Assembly (NCBI GenBank): GCA_045601425.1
Contig: JAZRZP010000032.1
Location: 1-17,444 of the forward strand
DNA length: 17,444 bases
DNA from: UBA1219 sp045601425
Lineage (GTDB): Bacteria > Bacteroidota > Bacteroidia > Bacteroidales > P3
Direction of reading: 5' to 3'
Both the position numbers and the translations under genes were made by a program. Below, piece by piece: positions 1 to 8,344 of this stretch (the first letter of the stretch is position 1; every line of letters begins with the position of its first letter). The notes under the pieces are model-generated. The model ran no database searches, was not told the DNA's origin, and saw nothing but the letters and a program-made list of their open reading frames with translations.

Positions 1-273
1 TTTCTTGATTATTTTCCGGGTTGCAAGGACTTCATGGCTGTCGTTGGAGAGCTGTATGAAGTAAACACCGTTTGCCATGTTCTGCATGTTGATTTTTGCA
101 GAGCCGGAAACTATGGGCTGCCGTGCAATCACGCGGCCCTGCATGTCGAGTATCACGCCTTCGGCGACAAGGTTTCCAGCATCAATGTGGAGGAAGTCGC
201 TGGTTGGGTTGGGATAAACCTTGACGGCAATCTGTTCGGCGGTGTTAAGACCTACCGGAGTGGAAGTGAGTTT
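1..273. repeat. Left arm of inverted repeat (3' ends of the two surface genes)
   Basis: This stretch is the reverse complement of 17172-17444 with a single mismatch (position 142 against 17303, changing Met to Ile) and no indel. It encodes the sorting domain and the segment before it. Two more mismatches lie at 274 and 277, after which the match continues to 299. Near-identity at DNA level, including third codon positions, points to recent duplication or gene conversion. Confidence 0.95.
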
Positions 274-2907
274 CCCGCGGTTGTCGATGTACCACGTGAG
301 GGTGTCACATTGGGCAACGTTGAATTTGTAGTACTGCGAACGTACGAGGGTGCTGTCGCCGTCGAGCATCTGACGGCCTTCCGCATATTTGATTTTCACC
401 GGTTCCGAACTCTTCAGCAAAGACGATTCATCAATCTCAATTGGAAGCAGTGTAGCGAAATTTTCACCCTGCAGAGTGGAGCCGACGGTTATCGGATCAT
501 CGGTTATTATGAATGCATCTGCGTTAATCGAGAAGGAATCCCTTACAATAATTTTGGAGAAAATCGCGGACAATATGCCGCCCATGTTGCGCATTGTAGC
601 GTTCGGGATGGAAAACATTTCGTTTGTCGGCAATCCGACATTGTCACGAATCCTGCCACCTCTGAAATCGCACACACCAAACTGCTCGTTCATGAAGAAT
701 CCCACCATGGAGAAATTGTCTTCCATGTCTCCTCCATACATGTTGAACTGAGCCAGTTCAGCATTTCCAAAAATACTAGAACGGGATATGTTGTGTTTTA
801 TGTTTCCACTGTAGAAATTCATCAGCGAAGCTCCATTAACGACACCATAGTTGTCGAAATTGCAGTACTCCATGTCGAAATTGGTCAGGTTGACCACACT
901 ATTTGTGCCATAAAGGCCCGTGCTTGCTGTATCGTATGCGATTTTCATGTTCAACACATCGAAGACAGAGCTTTTCAAACGCATGAGTTGGGATCCCACA
1001 TTACAACGTTCTATTGTGCAACTGTCGATGACGCACTTGTTCCTGATACCCTCTACTCCATCGATACGCAGCAACCTGTCGTAGTCGCTCAAGTTTTTCA
1101 TAACGACACCCTTCATGACGAGTCGGGAACCATAAGAAAACACAAGATTGTCATCATTTCCATAAATATCATGGAATCTTGTCCCATAAATGTCAAGGCT
1201 GCCGTGATTTTGGACGAGATCGCCATTCATACGACCATTGTATGCTGTGTATTCCACATCTTCGTACAGGGTCATGCTGGATTCGTATCCATTAACAAGG
1301 AATATGTTAACAAGGATGATTGTATCGTTCGCGTTTCGGCTGCCTATCTCGAACTGTGGGCTGTTTGAGGTAATGGTATTTCTGTCGCCGTTTATTACAT
1401 AAGCCCTGTTCTGGTAACCTTTGATGATTGTTACCTTGTCGAAAATCAGGGAGAACGGCATACGGATGTCACTCATGATGTTTACGACAGCCGAGGTATC
1501 AATCGAGACTATCTTGGCGAGCGTGGCGAAAGCCGTGGCAGGAGTTGTTCCGTCGTTGTCGTCGCTTCCGTTTACTTCATCAACATAGAATACGGGCATT
1601 TCGGATTTGCCGGCCGAGAATGAGAACTCTGATGTATCTGTATCGGCATTGTAGAGCGACATGATGTAGTAGTCTCCCGAAATTTCAGGTAAATAATCAA
1701 GTGTGGCTTCGGCATTTTCAACAATGACGTCACGGATCCTTTCGAAGTTGGAATCCATCAGCACTATCTCATTCTGCGACCAGCTGGTATCAAGGTTACC
1801 GAAGCTGAAATGGTAGAGTGTGTCGGTATTCATGCGGAGTTTGTAGGCACCCGACAGTTTGGACACCATGCTTCCCCATGGAGACTGGTTGTATATCGAA
1901 AGATTGCCGGATGTGCAAACGGTTGTATCGGCGTACGGCAAGCCGATTGTTGCGTAATTCAGGCTGTTTAGATCTGCATCATCAACGAAATCGGTTCTGA
2001 TTCCGAATTTCATCGGCAATATATTCCACCACTCGGAGTTGCCGACGGTGAAAAGCATATAGTATGTACCGGCATCAAGTTTCAAAGCACCACCATTCTT
2101 GTCGTCAATTCTCCTGAATCGGCTGTCCATGACGATGGCGGTTCCAAGGCATACATCCTTTATGGTGTCGAAAATTCCGACAGTCATGCTCATGCTGCTG
2201 TCAAGAGTGAATCCATACAGTACCACGGGAAAACTTTCCGAGCTGGGACCCTGAAAATACATCATTTCACCGTCCGGCATGAAACCGAAATCTTTACTCA
2301 TAAATAGGGTGTCGCCTATGACAACAGAGTCTATCCATTCAGACACTCCGGATGTGGCCGGCAGACTCTTGAGGGATATTTCCCTGAAATCGTCGACAGT
2401 CTTTACGACATAACTTGTGGGTTCAACATTAATGGTCATGTTGAACACGCCGTTGTTGCTGAGTGACGACTCGTTGTATTTTGTAACAATCAAATAATAT
2501 GTACCTGCAGGAACAAACGAACCGCACCTGCTTCCATCCATATCAGTCATCTCGTCGTAAAAATCGTCATTGTATGCGATTTCGTTGAAGTTGCTGTCGA
2601 GTATGCACAAGTATCCATCGTAGCTTGACCGTTCTCTCACATCTACAGACAATATGTTGTTGCCAGCAGATGTTACAACAAGCCTGTACCCTACGGCAAC
2701 ACATCCTTCACGGATGTCTGAAAGCACCGATGCAGAATCGGAGGTCAGCGAGTCTGTCAAGATGATAGGAGATCCGCTGTACTGCAGGGTTGTGTACCGC
2801 AGGTTGCGTACCGACAGAGTGTCGTACGTCGTCTGTGCATTGGCCGCGTTCGCAAACAGCAGTACGGCGGCAAATGCGATACTCAAAACTTTTAATGCTT
2901 TTTTCAT
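1..2907 (-). CDS. T9SS-sorted surface protein with beta-helix region (copy 1; stop codon outside window)
   Basis: Reads open for 969 codons from the ATG at 2907 to the window edge. The product starts with a signal peptide (basic MKKALK, hydrophobic core, likely cleavage after ANA before QTTYD). Two or three beta-sandwich repeats resembling pre-peptidase C-terminal domains follow, with motifs such as DGYLCILDSNFNE and GTYYLIVT. Near residue 440 is FYVDEVNGSDDNDGTTPATAF, a common lead-in to right-handed parallel beta-helix regions, followed by Asn/Gly-rich repeats. It ends in a type A Por/T9SS sorting domain (VKVYPNPTSDFLHID, ending RKIIKK). Proteins of this build are exported by Sec, moved across the outer membrane by the type IX system and held at the surface or released. 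The ligand or activity is unknown; an adhesin or glycan-related role is a guess. It is paralogous to the gene at 14523-17444. Only the stop codon seems to be missing. Confidence 0.85.
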   Translation of the reverse strand, partial: MKKALKVLSIAFAAVLLFANAANAQTTYDTLSVRNLRYTTLQYSGSPIILTDSLTSDSASVLSDIREGCVAVGYRLVVTSAGNNILSVDVRERSSYDGYLCILDSNFNEIAYNDDFYDEMTDMDGSRCGSFVPAGTYYLIVTKYNESSLSNNGVFNMTINVEPTSYVVKTVDDFREISLKSLPATSGVSEWIDSVVIGDTLFMSKDFGFMPDGEMMYFQGPSSESFPVVLYGFTLDSSMSMTVGIFDTIKDVCLGTAIVMDSRFRRIDDKNGGALKLDAGTYYMLFTVGNSEWWNILPMKFGIRTDFVDDADLNSLNYATIGLPYADTTVCTSGNLSIYNQSPWGSMVSKLSGAYKLRMNTDTLYHFSFGNLDTSWSQNEIVLMDSNFERIRDVIVENAEATLDYLPEISGDYYIMSLYNADTDTSEFSFSAGKSEMPVFYVDEVNGSDDNDGTTPATAFATLAKIVSIDTSAVVNIMSDIRMPFSLIFDKVTIIKGYQNRAYVINGDRNTITSNSPQFEIGSRNANDTIILVNIFLVNGYESSMTLYEDVEYTAYNGRMNGDLVQNHGSLDIYGTRFHDIYGNDDNLVFSYGSRLVMKGVVMKNLSDYDRLLRIDGVEGIRNKCVIDSCTIERCNVGSQLMRLKSSVFDVLNMKIAYDTASTGLYGTNSVVNLTNFDMEYCNFDNYGVVNGASLMNFYSGNIKHNISRSSIFGNAELAQFNMYGGDMEDNFSMVGFFMNEQFGVCDFRGGRIRDNVGLPTNEMFSIPNATMRNMGGILSAIFSKIIVRDSFSINADAFIITDDPITVGSTLQGENFATLLPIEIDESSLLKSSEPVKIKYAEGRQMLDGDSTLVRSQYYKFNVAQCDTLTWYIDNRGKLTSTPVGLNTAEQIAVKVYPNPTSDFLHIDAGNLVAEGVILDMQGRVIARQPIVSGSAKINMQNMANGVYFIQLSNDSHEVLATRKIIKK
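2773..2907. repeat. Inner inverted repeat, left copy (signal-peptide end of surface gene 1)
   Basis: The reverse complement matches 14523-14657 with three mismatches over 135 bp. It covers the signal peptide and the first 20 or so mature residues. The two genes diverge abruptly on the far side. Confidence 0.92.
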
Positions 2908-2979
2908 AATAAATTGTATTTATGTTATTTATGTGTGTTACATTGTTTTAAACATTTTTTATCTTCAAAAAAGAGAGTG

Positions 2980-2987
2980 CAAAACTA
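2980..2987 (-). promoter_or_regulatory. Promoter -7 element of surface gene 1
   Basis: On the minus strand this reads TAGTTTTG, matching TAnnTTTG. No clear -33 TTTG lies 19-21 bp upstream; an A-tract is there instead. The upstream region of the plus-strand paralog is similar (A-tract, ATCGTA, TTTGCA, then an AT-rich leader to TTTATTATG), which supports a shared ancestral promoter. The 5' leader would be about 65-70 nt. Confidence 0.6.
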
Positions 2988-3034
2988 CGATTTTTTTTTG
3001 ATAACTTAAAAAAATTTTTTCATTGGCGGGGAAA

Positions 3035-3072
3035 AATGCGGCACCGCCGGAATCATCCGGCGGTGCCGCATT
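3035..3072 (-). terminator. Intrinsic terminator of ettA
   Basis: A perfect 16-bp stem (3035-3050 with 3057-3072), GC-rich in its inner part, with a 6-nt loop. On the minus strand it is followed by a short T-run. It starts about 25 bp past the ettA stop codon. It also separates ettA from the surface gene downstream on the same strand. Confidence 0.9.
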
Positions 3073-3096
3073 ATGCATATTCTTTTCAGAAGAATT

Positions 3097-4776
3097 CTAT
3101 TTCTGTAGTTTTTTGTAGTGAATGCGGTGAGGGGAATCGTCACCGAGGCGTTTTTTGCGGTTTTCCTCGTATTCAGAGTAGGAACCTTCGAAGAAATAAA
3201 CCTGCGAGTCGCCTTCGAAAGCGAGTATGTGTGTGCATATACGGTCGAGGAACCAGCGGTCGTGCGATATCACCACGGCACAGCCGGCAAAATTTTCCAG
3301 ACCTTCCTCCAATGCACGCAGTGTGTTGACGTCGATGTCGTTGGTGGGTTCGTCGAGGAGCAGCACATTGGCTTCGCTTTTGAGCGTGAGAGCAAGGTGC
3401 AGGCGGTTCCTCTCACCTCCGGAGAGCACGCCGGCTTTCTTGTTCTGGTCGGTACCGGCAAAGTTGAACTTTGACAGGTAGGCACGCGAATTAACCAGAC
3501 GTCCTCCAATCTGCAGCTGTTCGTTGCCTTCCGACACCACTTCCCAGATGCTTTTTTCGGGGTCGATGCTCACGTGCTGCTGGTCCACATAGCCGATTTT
3601 CACGGTTTCGCCAACGGTGAATGTTCCGGTATCGGGCTTGTCGAGACCCATTATAAGCCGGAAGAGAGTGGTCTTTCCGCAGCCGTTGGGGCCTATCACG
3701 CCCACGATTCCGGCAGGCGGCAGGTTGAAGGTGAGGTTTTCGTAAAGGAGTTTGTCGCCGAAGGCCTTGGAAACGCCTTCCACTTCAAGCACCTTGTTGC
3801 CCAGACGGGGACCGTTGGGAATGAAAATCTCGAGGTTGGCTTCTTTTTCTTTCGTATCCTCACTCATCATGCGTTCGTAGGCAGCCAGACGGGCTTTCCC
3901 TTTGGCATGACGGGCTTTCGGAGCCATTCGCACCCATTCCAGCTCGCGTTCGAGAGTCTTGCGCCGCTTGCTTTCCTGTTTTTCCTCCATGGCCATGCGC
4001 CGGGTCTTCTGGTCGAGCCATGAGGAATAGTTTCCCTGCCAAGGTATGCCTTCGCCGCGGTCGAGTTCGAGAATCCAGCCGGCCACGTTGTCGAGGAAGT
4101 AACGGTCGTGGGTGACCGCAATGACGGTGCCTTTGTATTGCTGCAGGTGCTGTTCGAGCCAGTCGATGGATTCGGCGTCGAGGTGGTTGGTGGGTTCGTC
4201 GAGGAGAAGAATGTCGGGTTCTTGAAGAAGCAGACGGCACAGGGCCACGCGGCGGCGTTCGCCTCCGGAGAGGTTCTTCACTACGGCATCTTCTTCGGGA
4301 CAGCGGAGTGCGTCCATGGCACGTTCGAGTCTGTTGTCGAGGTTCCATGCATCGTGCTGGTCGAGAAGTTCGGTGACTTCGCCCTGTCGTTCGATGAGTG
4401 CGGTCATTTCGTCGTCGGACATGGGTTCGGCAAACTTCATGTTTATCTCTTCATATTCTTTCAGCAGGTCAACTGTTTCCTGCACGGCTTCCTGCACCAC
4501 TTCCTTCACGGTTTTGGAATCGTCGAGTTTGGGTTCCTGTTCAAGGTAGCCAACCGAATATCCGGGTGCAAAGACCACCTGACCCTGATAGTTTTTGTCC
4601 ACACCGGCAATGATTTTCAACAGCGACGATTTTCCTGCGCCGTTGAGACCGATGATGCCTATTTTAGCTCCATAGTAAAATGAAAGGTAAATATCCTTAA
4701 GTACTTGTTTCTGAGGTGGATAAAGTTTTCCTACTCCCACCATGGAAAAAATGATTTTCTTGTCGTCTGTTGCCAT
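3097..4776 (-). CDS. ettA: ABC-F translation factor EttA (energy-dependent translational throttle)
   Basis: A 559-aa protein with two ABC ATPase domains and no membrane segments. The first domain has Walker A GLNGAGKSS (residues 43-51), signature LSGGERRRVALCR (near 167) and DEPTNHLD (near 191-200). The second has GPNGCGKTT (near 360), LSGGERNRLHLAL (near 449) and DEPTNDID. The charged linker between them, with WVRMAPKARHAKGKARL, is typical of EttA. EttA binds the ribosomal E site and couples entry into elongation to ATP/ADP status. The N-terminus matches EttA in length and pattern (VGKLYPPQKQVLKDIYLSF). I chose the ATG at 4776 over an in-frame TTG at 4800, because the latter overlaps the -7 element. 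The gene is monocistronic by position: its own promoter lies upstream and a strong terminator downstream. Resistance-type ABC-F proteins are a less likely alternative. Confidence 0.93.
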   Translation of the reverse strand: MATDDKKIIFSMVGVGKLYPPQKQVLKDIYLSFYYGAKIGIIGLNGAGKSSLLKIIAGVDKNYQGQVVFAPGYSVGYLEQEPKLDDSKTVKEVVQEAVQETVDLLKEYEEINMKFAEPMSDDEMTALIERQGEVTELLDQHDAWNLDNRLERAMDALRCPEEDAVVKNLSGGERRRVALCRLLLQEPDILLLDEPTNHLDAESIDWLEQHLQQYKGTVIAVTHDRYFLDNVAGWILELDRGEGIPWQGNYSSWLDQKTRRMAMEEKQESKRRKTLERELEWVRMAPKARHAKGKARLAAYERMMSEDTKEKEANLEIFIPNGPRLGNKVLEVEGVSKAFGDKLLYENLTFNLPPAGIVGVIGPNGCGKTTLFRLIMGLDKPDTGTFTVGETVKIGYVDQQHVSIDPEKSIWEVVSEGNEQLQIGGRLVNSRAYLSKFNFAGTDQNKKAGVLSGGERNRLHLALTLKSEANVLLLDEPTNDIDVNTLRALEEGLENFAGCAVVISHDRWFLDRICTHILAFEGDSQVYFFEGSYSEYEENRKKRLGDDSPHRIHYKKLQK

Positions 4777-4797
4777 AAAAATAAGTTTTTGAGACTG

Positions 4798-4805
4798 CAA
4801 ATATA
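4798..4805 (-). promoter_or_regulatory. Promoter -7 element of ettA
   Basis: The minus strand reads TATATTTG, matching TAnnTTTG. A partial -33 element (ATTG, 4827-4830) lies 21 bp upstream. It implies a short leader of about 15 nt before the ATG at 4776. Confidence 0.6.
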
Positions 4806-4920
4806 CGAAAAAAATCCGAACAGGGACAATTATGTTCCATAAAACGTCAGATTTTGCAGATCTAAGGCGGGGGAAAGTGCCGGAAATCCGATTTTTCTGA
4901 AAATGCAGTGTCCTGCGGCA
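4806..4920. other. Intergenic region between lspA and ettA
   Basis: Holds the upstream part of the ettA promoter and the 3' end of the lysE-lspA transcript. Only a weak hairpin (GCAG-GACA-CTGC, near 4902-4914, followed on the minus strand by ATTTTC) could serve as the lspA terminator. No other gene is seen. Confidence 0.4.
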
Positions 4921-5568
4921 TTATTTTTCCGTAACTTCCGCTGTTTCCGGGTTGTTTTTCTGTTTGAAGAACTGGTCGATGATGAGCAGGACCACGCCGA
5001 TGGTTATTGAAGCGTCGGCAAAGTTGAAGATGGCATTGAAGAACGTGAAATGTTTACCGCCCCAGAACGGAAACCACGAAGGCAGGTCGGTGTCGATGAT
5101 CGGGAAGTAGAACATGTCCACGACCTTTCCGGAAAGGAACGGGGCATAGCCGCCGCCGTCGGGGAAAAGCGTGGCTATTTCGTAGGGGTTGTCGTTGAAC
5201 ATGAGGCCGTAGAAACAGCTGTCGATGATGTTGCCGAAAGCTCCGGCCAGAATCAGTGACACGCTTACGAGCAGGAATTTAGAACTGTTCTTCCGTATGA
5301 GTATGGCCAGAATCCAGATTATGGCACCCGAAGCCACCAGCCGGAACAGCGTGAGAATTATCTTCCCGATATCTCCTCCGAATTTCATGCCGAAGGCCAT
5401 GCCTTCGTTTTCGATGAACAGTATCTGGAACCATGACCCGAAGACGGGTATGCTTTCACCTATGAACATGGTTGTCTTCACCCATATTTTTATAATCTGG
5501 TCGATGACGAGTATACCGATTACGAGCAATGTGACTAAGAGAGTCTTTTTTTTCTGTTCTACGGTCAT
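4921..5568 (-). CDS. lspA: Lipoprotein signal peptidase (signal peptidase II)
   Basis: A 215-aa inner-membrane aspartyl protease that removes the signal peptide from diacylglyceryl-prolipoproteins. Visible family motifs, in order, are DQIIK (23-27), ENEGMAFG (53-60), GAFGNIID (109-116), VVDMF (149-153) and FNFADASITIG (181-191). By comparison with known LspA proteins the catalytic aspartates should be D151 and D185. Four hydrophobic segments are present. The stretch between GNIID and VVD is about 25 residues longer than in Proteobacteria (it includes FPDGGGYAPFLSGK); I recall this as usual for Bacteroidota. The ATG at 5568 was chosen because it gives the normal N-terminus. An upstream in-frame start would lie inside lysE. 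It is 7 bp downstream of the lysE stop, so the two are co-transcribed. Confidence 0.95.
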   Translation of the reverse strand: MTVEQKKKTLLVTLLVIGILVIDQIIKIWVKTTMFIGESIPVFGSWFQILFIENEGMAFGMKFGGDIGKIILTLFRLVASGAIIWILAILIRKNSSKFLLVSVSLILAGAFGNIIDSCFYGLMFNDNPYEIATLFPDGGGYAPFLSGKVVDMFYFPIIDTDLPSWFPFWGGKHFTFFNAIFNFADASITIGVVLLIIDQFFKQKNNPETAEVTEK

Positions 5569-5575
5569 GGCGTTT

Positions 5576-6271
5576 TTATTTTTGTAATATATTGTCGAGA
5601 GACACGAACTCGTTGATGGCAAGGTAAACGCCGAAAACGATGAGTGCAATGCCCACGATTCGGTTTATAATCTGTATCAGTCTTGGAACGAGTATGGTTT
5701 TCAGTTTGTATGCGATGGCACATTTGAGTATGTCGCAGGTGAGTGTGGTGCCCAGAAGGGCAATCATGAAGATGACCGAATTCTTGGTTTCGCCGAGAGC
5801 AATGGCCACGCTCACGGGAACGGTCCAGTAGAACCACACTCCCGGATTGGCGATGTTGAAAAGAAATCCCTTCCCTGTGAATTTCAACGCGTTGAGTATC
5901 TTGATGATGCGCCGCTTGATGCGGTGTTTTTCCTTTTCCGCATCAATGACGTGCTCGGGTTTTATGTTTTTTCCGCTGTCGGCTTTTACCTTCTGCATGA
6001 AGGTGAATATGCCGAAGAATATCATTATGATTCCGCCGACAATGGCGAAAATCATCTTGTATTGCGGGGTGTCGAGAAGTGCAGAAATTCCGAAGAGGAC
6101 GAGGAACACCATTATTATGTCACTGATGGAGATGCCGATGGCGAAACGGACACCTGATTTGAAACCGGAAGTCAGACTTGTCTGCATGAGTGCAAACATT
6201 GCCGGACCGGTAACAAACGAAAGCGTGACACCCATCAGGATCCCTTTCAGTATAATCGACAAAATCCCCAT
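5576..6271 (-). CDS. LysE/RhtB-family amino-acid exporter
   Basis: A 231-aa integral membrane protein with about six hydrophobic segments. The N-terminal MGVTLSFVTGPAMFALMQTS is the typical LysE opening with its conserved proline. A polar, charged loop (about residues 93-122) divides the hydrophobic halves. The second half has NIANPGVWFYW, another family hallmark. LysE-family proteins export amino acids or related small molecules. The substrate here cannot be read from sequence. It is the first gene of a two-gene unit with lspA, and a consensus promoter lies upstream. The ATG at 6271 directly precedes the conserved N-terminal helix. Confidence 0.85.
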   Translation of the reverse strand: MGILSIILKGILMGVTLSFVTGPAMFALMQTSLTSGFKSGVRFAIGISISDIIMVFLVLFGISALLDTPQYKMIFAIVGGIIMIFFGIFTFMQKVKADSGKNIKPEHVIDAEKEKHRIKRRIIKILNALKFTGKGFLFNIANPGVWFYWTVPVSVAIALGETKNSVIFMIALLGTTLTCDILKCAIAYKLKTILVPRLIQIINRIVGIALIVFGVYLAINEFVSLDNILQK

Positions 6272-6350
6272 TACAAAACGGTGTGTATTTCTGTATTAAA
6301 TCTTTTTGTATCAATAAAATAACCAAACATTGCCAATTTAAGGCAAACTG

Positions 6351-6381
6351 CAAAAATACATTTTTTTTCGTATTTTTCAAA
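6351..6381 (-). promoter_or_regulatory. Consensus Bacteroides promoter for lysE-lspA
   Basis: On the minus strand, -33 TTTG (6378-6381) and -7 TATTTTTG (6351-6358) are separated by exactly 19 bp, the expected spacing for the Bacteroidota primary sigma factor. Transcription would start near 6344, giving a leader of about 70 nt. Confidence 0.8.
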
Positions 6382-6463
6382 ATTAAGTGTGTTCCGTATG
6401 TTTTTATTTTCGGCTCGACTGCAATTTTTTTTGAAAAAATTCCGTCTTCTCAATAAAAAAGCG

Positions 6464-6471
6464 TACCTTTG
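6464..6471 (+). promoter_or_regulatory. Promoter -7 element of the phosphohexomutase gene
   Basis: TACCTTTG matches TAnnTTTG. No good -33 TTTG is found at the usual spacing. Together with the lysE promoter it makes 6272-6497 a divergent promoter region; nothing else was seen there. A ribosome-binding sequence AAAGGA (6484-6489) lies 8 bp before the ATG. Confidence 0.65.
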
Positions 6472-6497
6472 CAAAAAAATAAGAAAGGACTCGTGAT

Positions 6498-8237
6498 ATG
6501 ATTTCGAATATAGACGAAACAGCAAGACAAAATGTAAAGACATGGCTTGAAGGCAATTATGACGAGGCAACCAAGCAGGCCATACGCGACATGATGGACA
6601 ACAATCCTGAGGAACTCAACGAGAGTTTTTACCGCAATCTGGAATTCGGTACCGGTGGTTTGCGGGGAATCATGGGTGTTGGTACCAACCGCATGAACAA
6701 GTACACCGTGGCCATGGCCACGCAAGGCTTGGTGAACTACGTCAAAAAATCCTTCGCAAGTGTAAAGCAGTGCAGGGTGGCCATTTCTCACGACAGCCGC
6801 AACCACAGCCGCGAGTTTGCGGAAATCACTGCCAATGTGATGGCTTCCAACGGCTTCAAGGTTTATCTGTTCGAGGATTTGCGTCCTACTCCTGAACTTT
6901 CGTTCGCCGTAAGGCATTTCGGATGTCAGGCTGGCGTCATGATAACCGCTTCGCACAACCCAAAGGAATACAACGGATACAAGGCTTACTGGGAAGACGG
7001 CTGTCAGCTTGTGGCTCCCCACGACAAAAACGTAATTGCCGAAGTGATGAAGATAAAATCGCTTGACGACATAAAAATGGACTGCGGTGGGGAAAACATT
7101 GAAATCATCGGAGAGAACGTGGACGGAATTTATCTCGACCGCATAGAAAAGAATTCGTTGCTGCCCGATGTAATCAAAAAGCAGCACGACCTGAAAATAG
7201 TGTATTCGCCCTTGCACGGAACGGGAATCACACTTGTACCACGCATACTCGGGAAACTCGGTTTCACAAATGTGAACATAGTCAGGGAACAATCGGTACC
7301 CGACGGTAATTTCCCTACGGCAAAGTCGCCCAACCCCGAGGAAAAAGCAGCCATGGAACTTGCCGTGAAACTTGCACGCGACATCGATGCAGACATAGTC
7401 ATGGCTACCGATCCCGATGCCGACAGGGTTGGTGTGGCCGTAAAGCGCAACGACGGGCAATGGATGCTCCTCAACGGAAACCAGACAGCTTCCATACTCA
7501 TATACTATCTTCTCAACCAGTGGCGTGAAACCGGAAAACTCACCGGAAAGGAATACATCGTCAAAACCATCGTTACTTCGGAACTTCTGGCCGACATAGC
7601 ACACAAGAACAATGTGACATCATACGACGTGCTTACCGGCTTCAAGTACATTGGCGACAAAATCCGCGAACTCGAAGGGAAAGAGCAGTTCATCGGCGGC
7701 GGAGAAGAAAGTTACGGCTACCTCATAGGCGATTTCGTACGCGACAAAGACGCAGTAAGTTCCTGCTCCATGATTGCCGAAATAGCCGCATGGGCCAAAA
7801 ATCGCGGCAAAACATTCTTCGACATACTCACCGACCTGTACATGGAATACGGCTTCTACAAGGAAGAACTGCTTTCGATTACGAAAAAGGGCAAGTCGGG
7901 CAGCGAGGAGATAAAGCAGATGATGCAGAACTACCGGAACAACCCTCCGCAGGAAATAGCCGGCTCGAAGGTTGTCTGCATAAAGGACTACCATTTGCTG
8001 GAAAGCAGAAATGTCGAAACCGGCAAGACCGAAACCATAAACCTGCCGCAGAGCAATGTGCTTCAGTTCTTTACTGCCGACGGCAGCAAGATTACCGTAC
8101 GTCCTTCGGGAACGGAACCCAAAATAAAATTCTATTTCGGAATAAAAGGTGAACTCGGCAGCAGGAACGACTACGATTCCGTGGACGAGAATCTTGCACG
8201 GAAACTCGAAGCCATAAAGACCTCACTCGGACTGTGA
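6498..8237 (+). CDS. Phosphoglucomutase/phosphomannomutase (alpha-D-phosphohexomutase family)
   Basis: A 579-aa cytosolic enzyme that interconverts hexose 1- and 6-phosphates through a phosphoserine. The four family signatures are intact: phosphoserine loop TASHNPKEYNG (phosphorylated Ser at about residue 152), metal-binding DPDADR (305-310), sugar-binding GGEESYG (401-407) and phosphate-binding RPSGTEPK (535-542). The N-terminal FGTGGLRGIMG is also typical. Length and domain order match the large PGM class common in Bacteroidota. Glucose or mannose preference cannot be told from the motifs, and a phosphopentomutase-like role is possible for this size class. It has its own promoter and ribosome-binding site upstream and a strong terminator downstream, so it is probably monocistronic. 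Confidence 0.95.
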   Translation: MISNIDETARQNVKTWLEGNYDEATKQAIRDMMDNNPEELNESFYRNLEFGTGGLRGIMGVGTNRMNKYTVAMATQGLVNYVKKSFASVKQCRVAISHDSRNHSREFAEITANVMASNGFKVYLFEDLRPTPELSFAVRHFGCQAGVMITASHNPKEYNGYKAYWEDGCQLVAPHDKNVIAEVMKIKSLDDIKMDCGGENIEIIGENVDGIYLDRIEKNSLLPDVIKKQHDLKIVYSPLHGTGITLVPRILGKLGFTNVNIVREQSVPDGNFPTAKSPNPEEKAAMELAVKLARDIDADIVMATDPDADRVGVAVKRNDGQWMLLNGNQTASILIYYLLNQWRETGKLTGKEYIVKTIVTSELLADIAHKNNVTSYDVLTGFKYIGDKIRELEGKEQFIGGGEESYGYLIGDFVRDKDAVSSCSMIAEIAAWAKNRGKTFFDILTDLYMEYGFYKEELLSITKKGKSGSEEIKQMMQNYRNNPPQEIAGSKVVCIKDYHLLESRNVETGKTETINLPQSNVLQFFTADGSKITVRPSGTEPKIKFYFGIKGELGSRNDYDSVDENLARKLEAIKTSLGL

Positions 8238-8265
8238 TGTATTATGCCTTAAAAAACGACTGATT

Positions 8266-8300
8266 AAAAAGAGGTTGCTGAAAACCAGCGGCCTCTTTTT
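8266..8300 (+). terminator. Intrinsic terminator of the phosphohexomutase gene
   Basis: Stem 8266-8280 with 8286-8300 (15 bp including two G-T pairs), loop AAAAC, flanked by A5 upstream and T5 downstream. It could act in both directions. It insulates the gene from the RNA and restriction-modification operon that follow. Confidence 0.9.
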
Positions 8301-8307
8301 CGAAAAT

Positions 8308-8338
8308 TTTGCAGTTTGAAAAAAATTATGTAATTTTG
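8308..8338 (+). promoter_or_regulatory. Consensus Bacteroides promoter upstream of the structured RNA
   Basis: -33 TTTG (8308-8311), 19-bp spacer, -7 TAATTTTG (8331-8338): an exact match to the consensus. The predicted start is near 8345. It lies about 300 bp before the first restriction-modification gene and is the only strong promoter found between the phosphohexomutase and that operon. Confidence 0.85.
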
Positions 8339-8344
8339 CAAACG

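Noticed and set aside
34..1368. Long plus-strand reading frame opposite surface gene 1 (444 codons), with a related one opposite surface gene 2 at 17040-17411
   Set aside because: It is the antisense of a well-supported gene with signal peptide and sorting domain. Its conservation between the copies follows from the DNA repeat. The predicted protein matches no family and there is no promoter or ribosome-binding site.
5569..5649. Upstream in-frame start for lspA
   Set aside because: It would overlap the end of lysE and add a polar segment ahead of the normal first membrane helix.
6450..7604. 384-codon minus-strand reading frame opposite the phosphohexomutase gene
   Set aside because: Shadow of a gene with all four family signatures; no recognisable domain or start signals.
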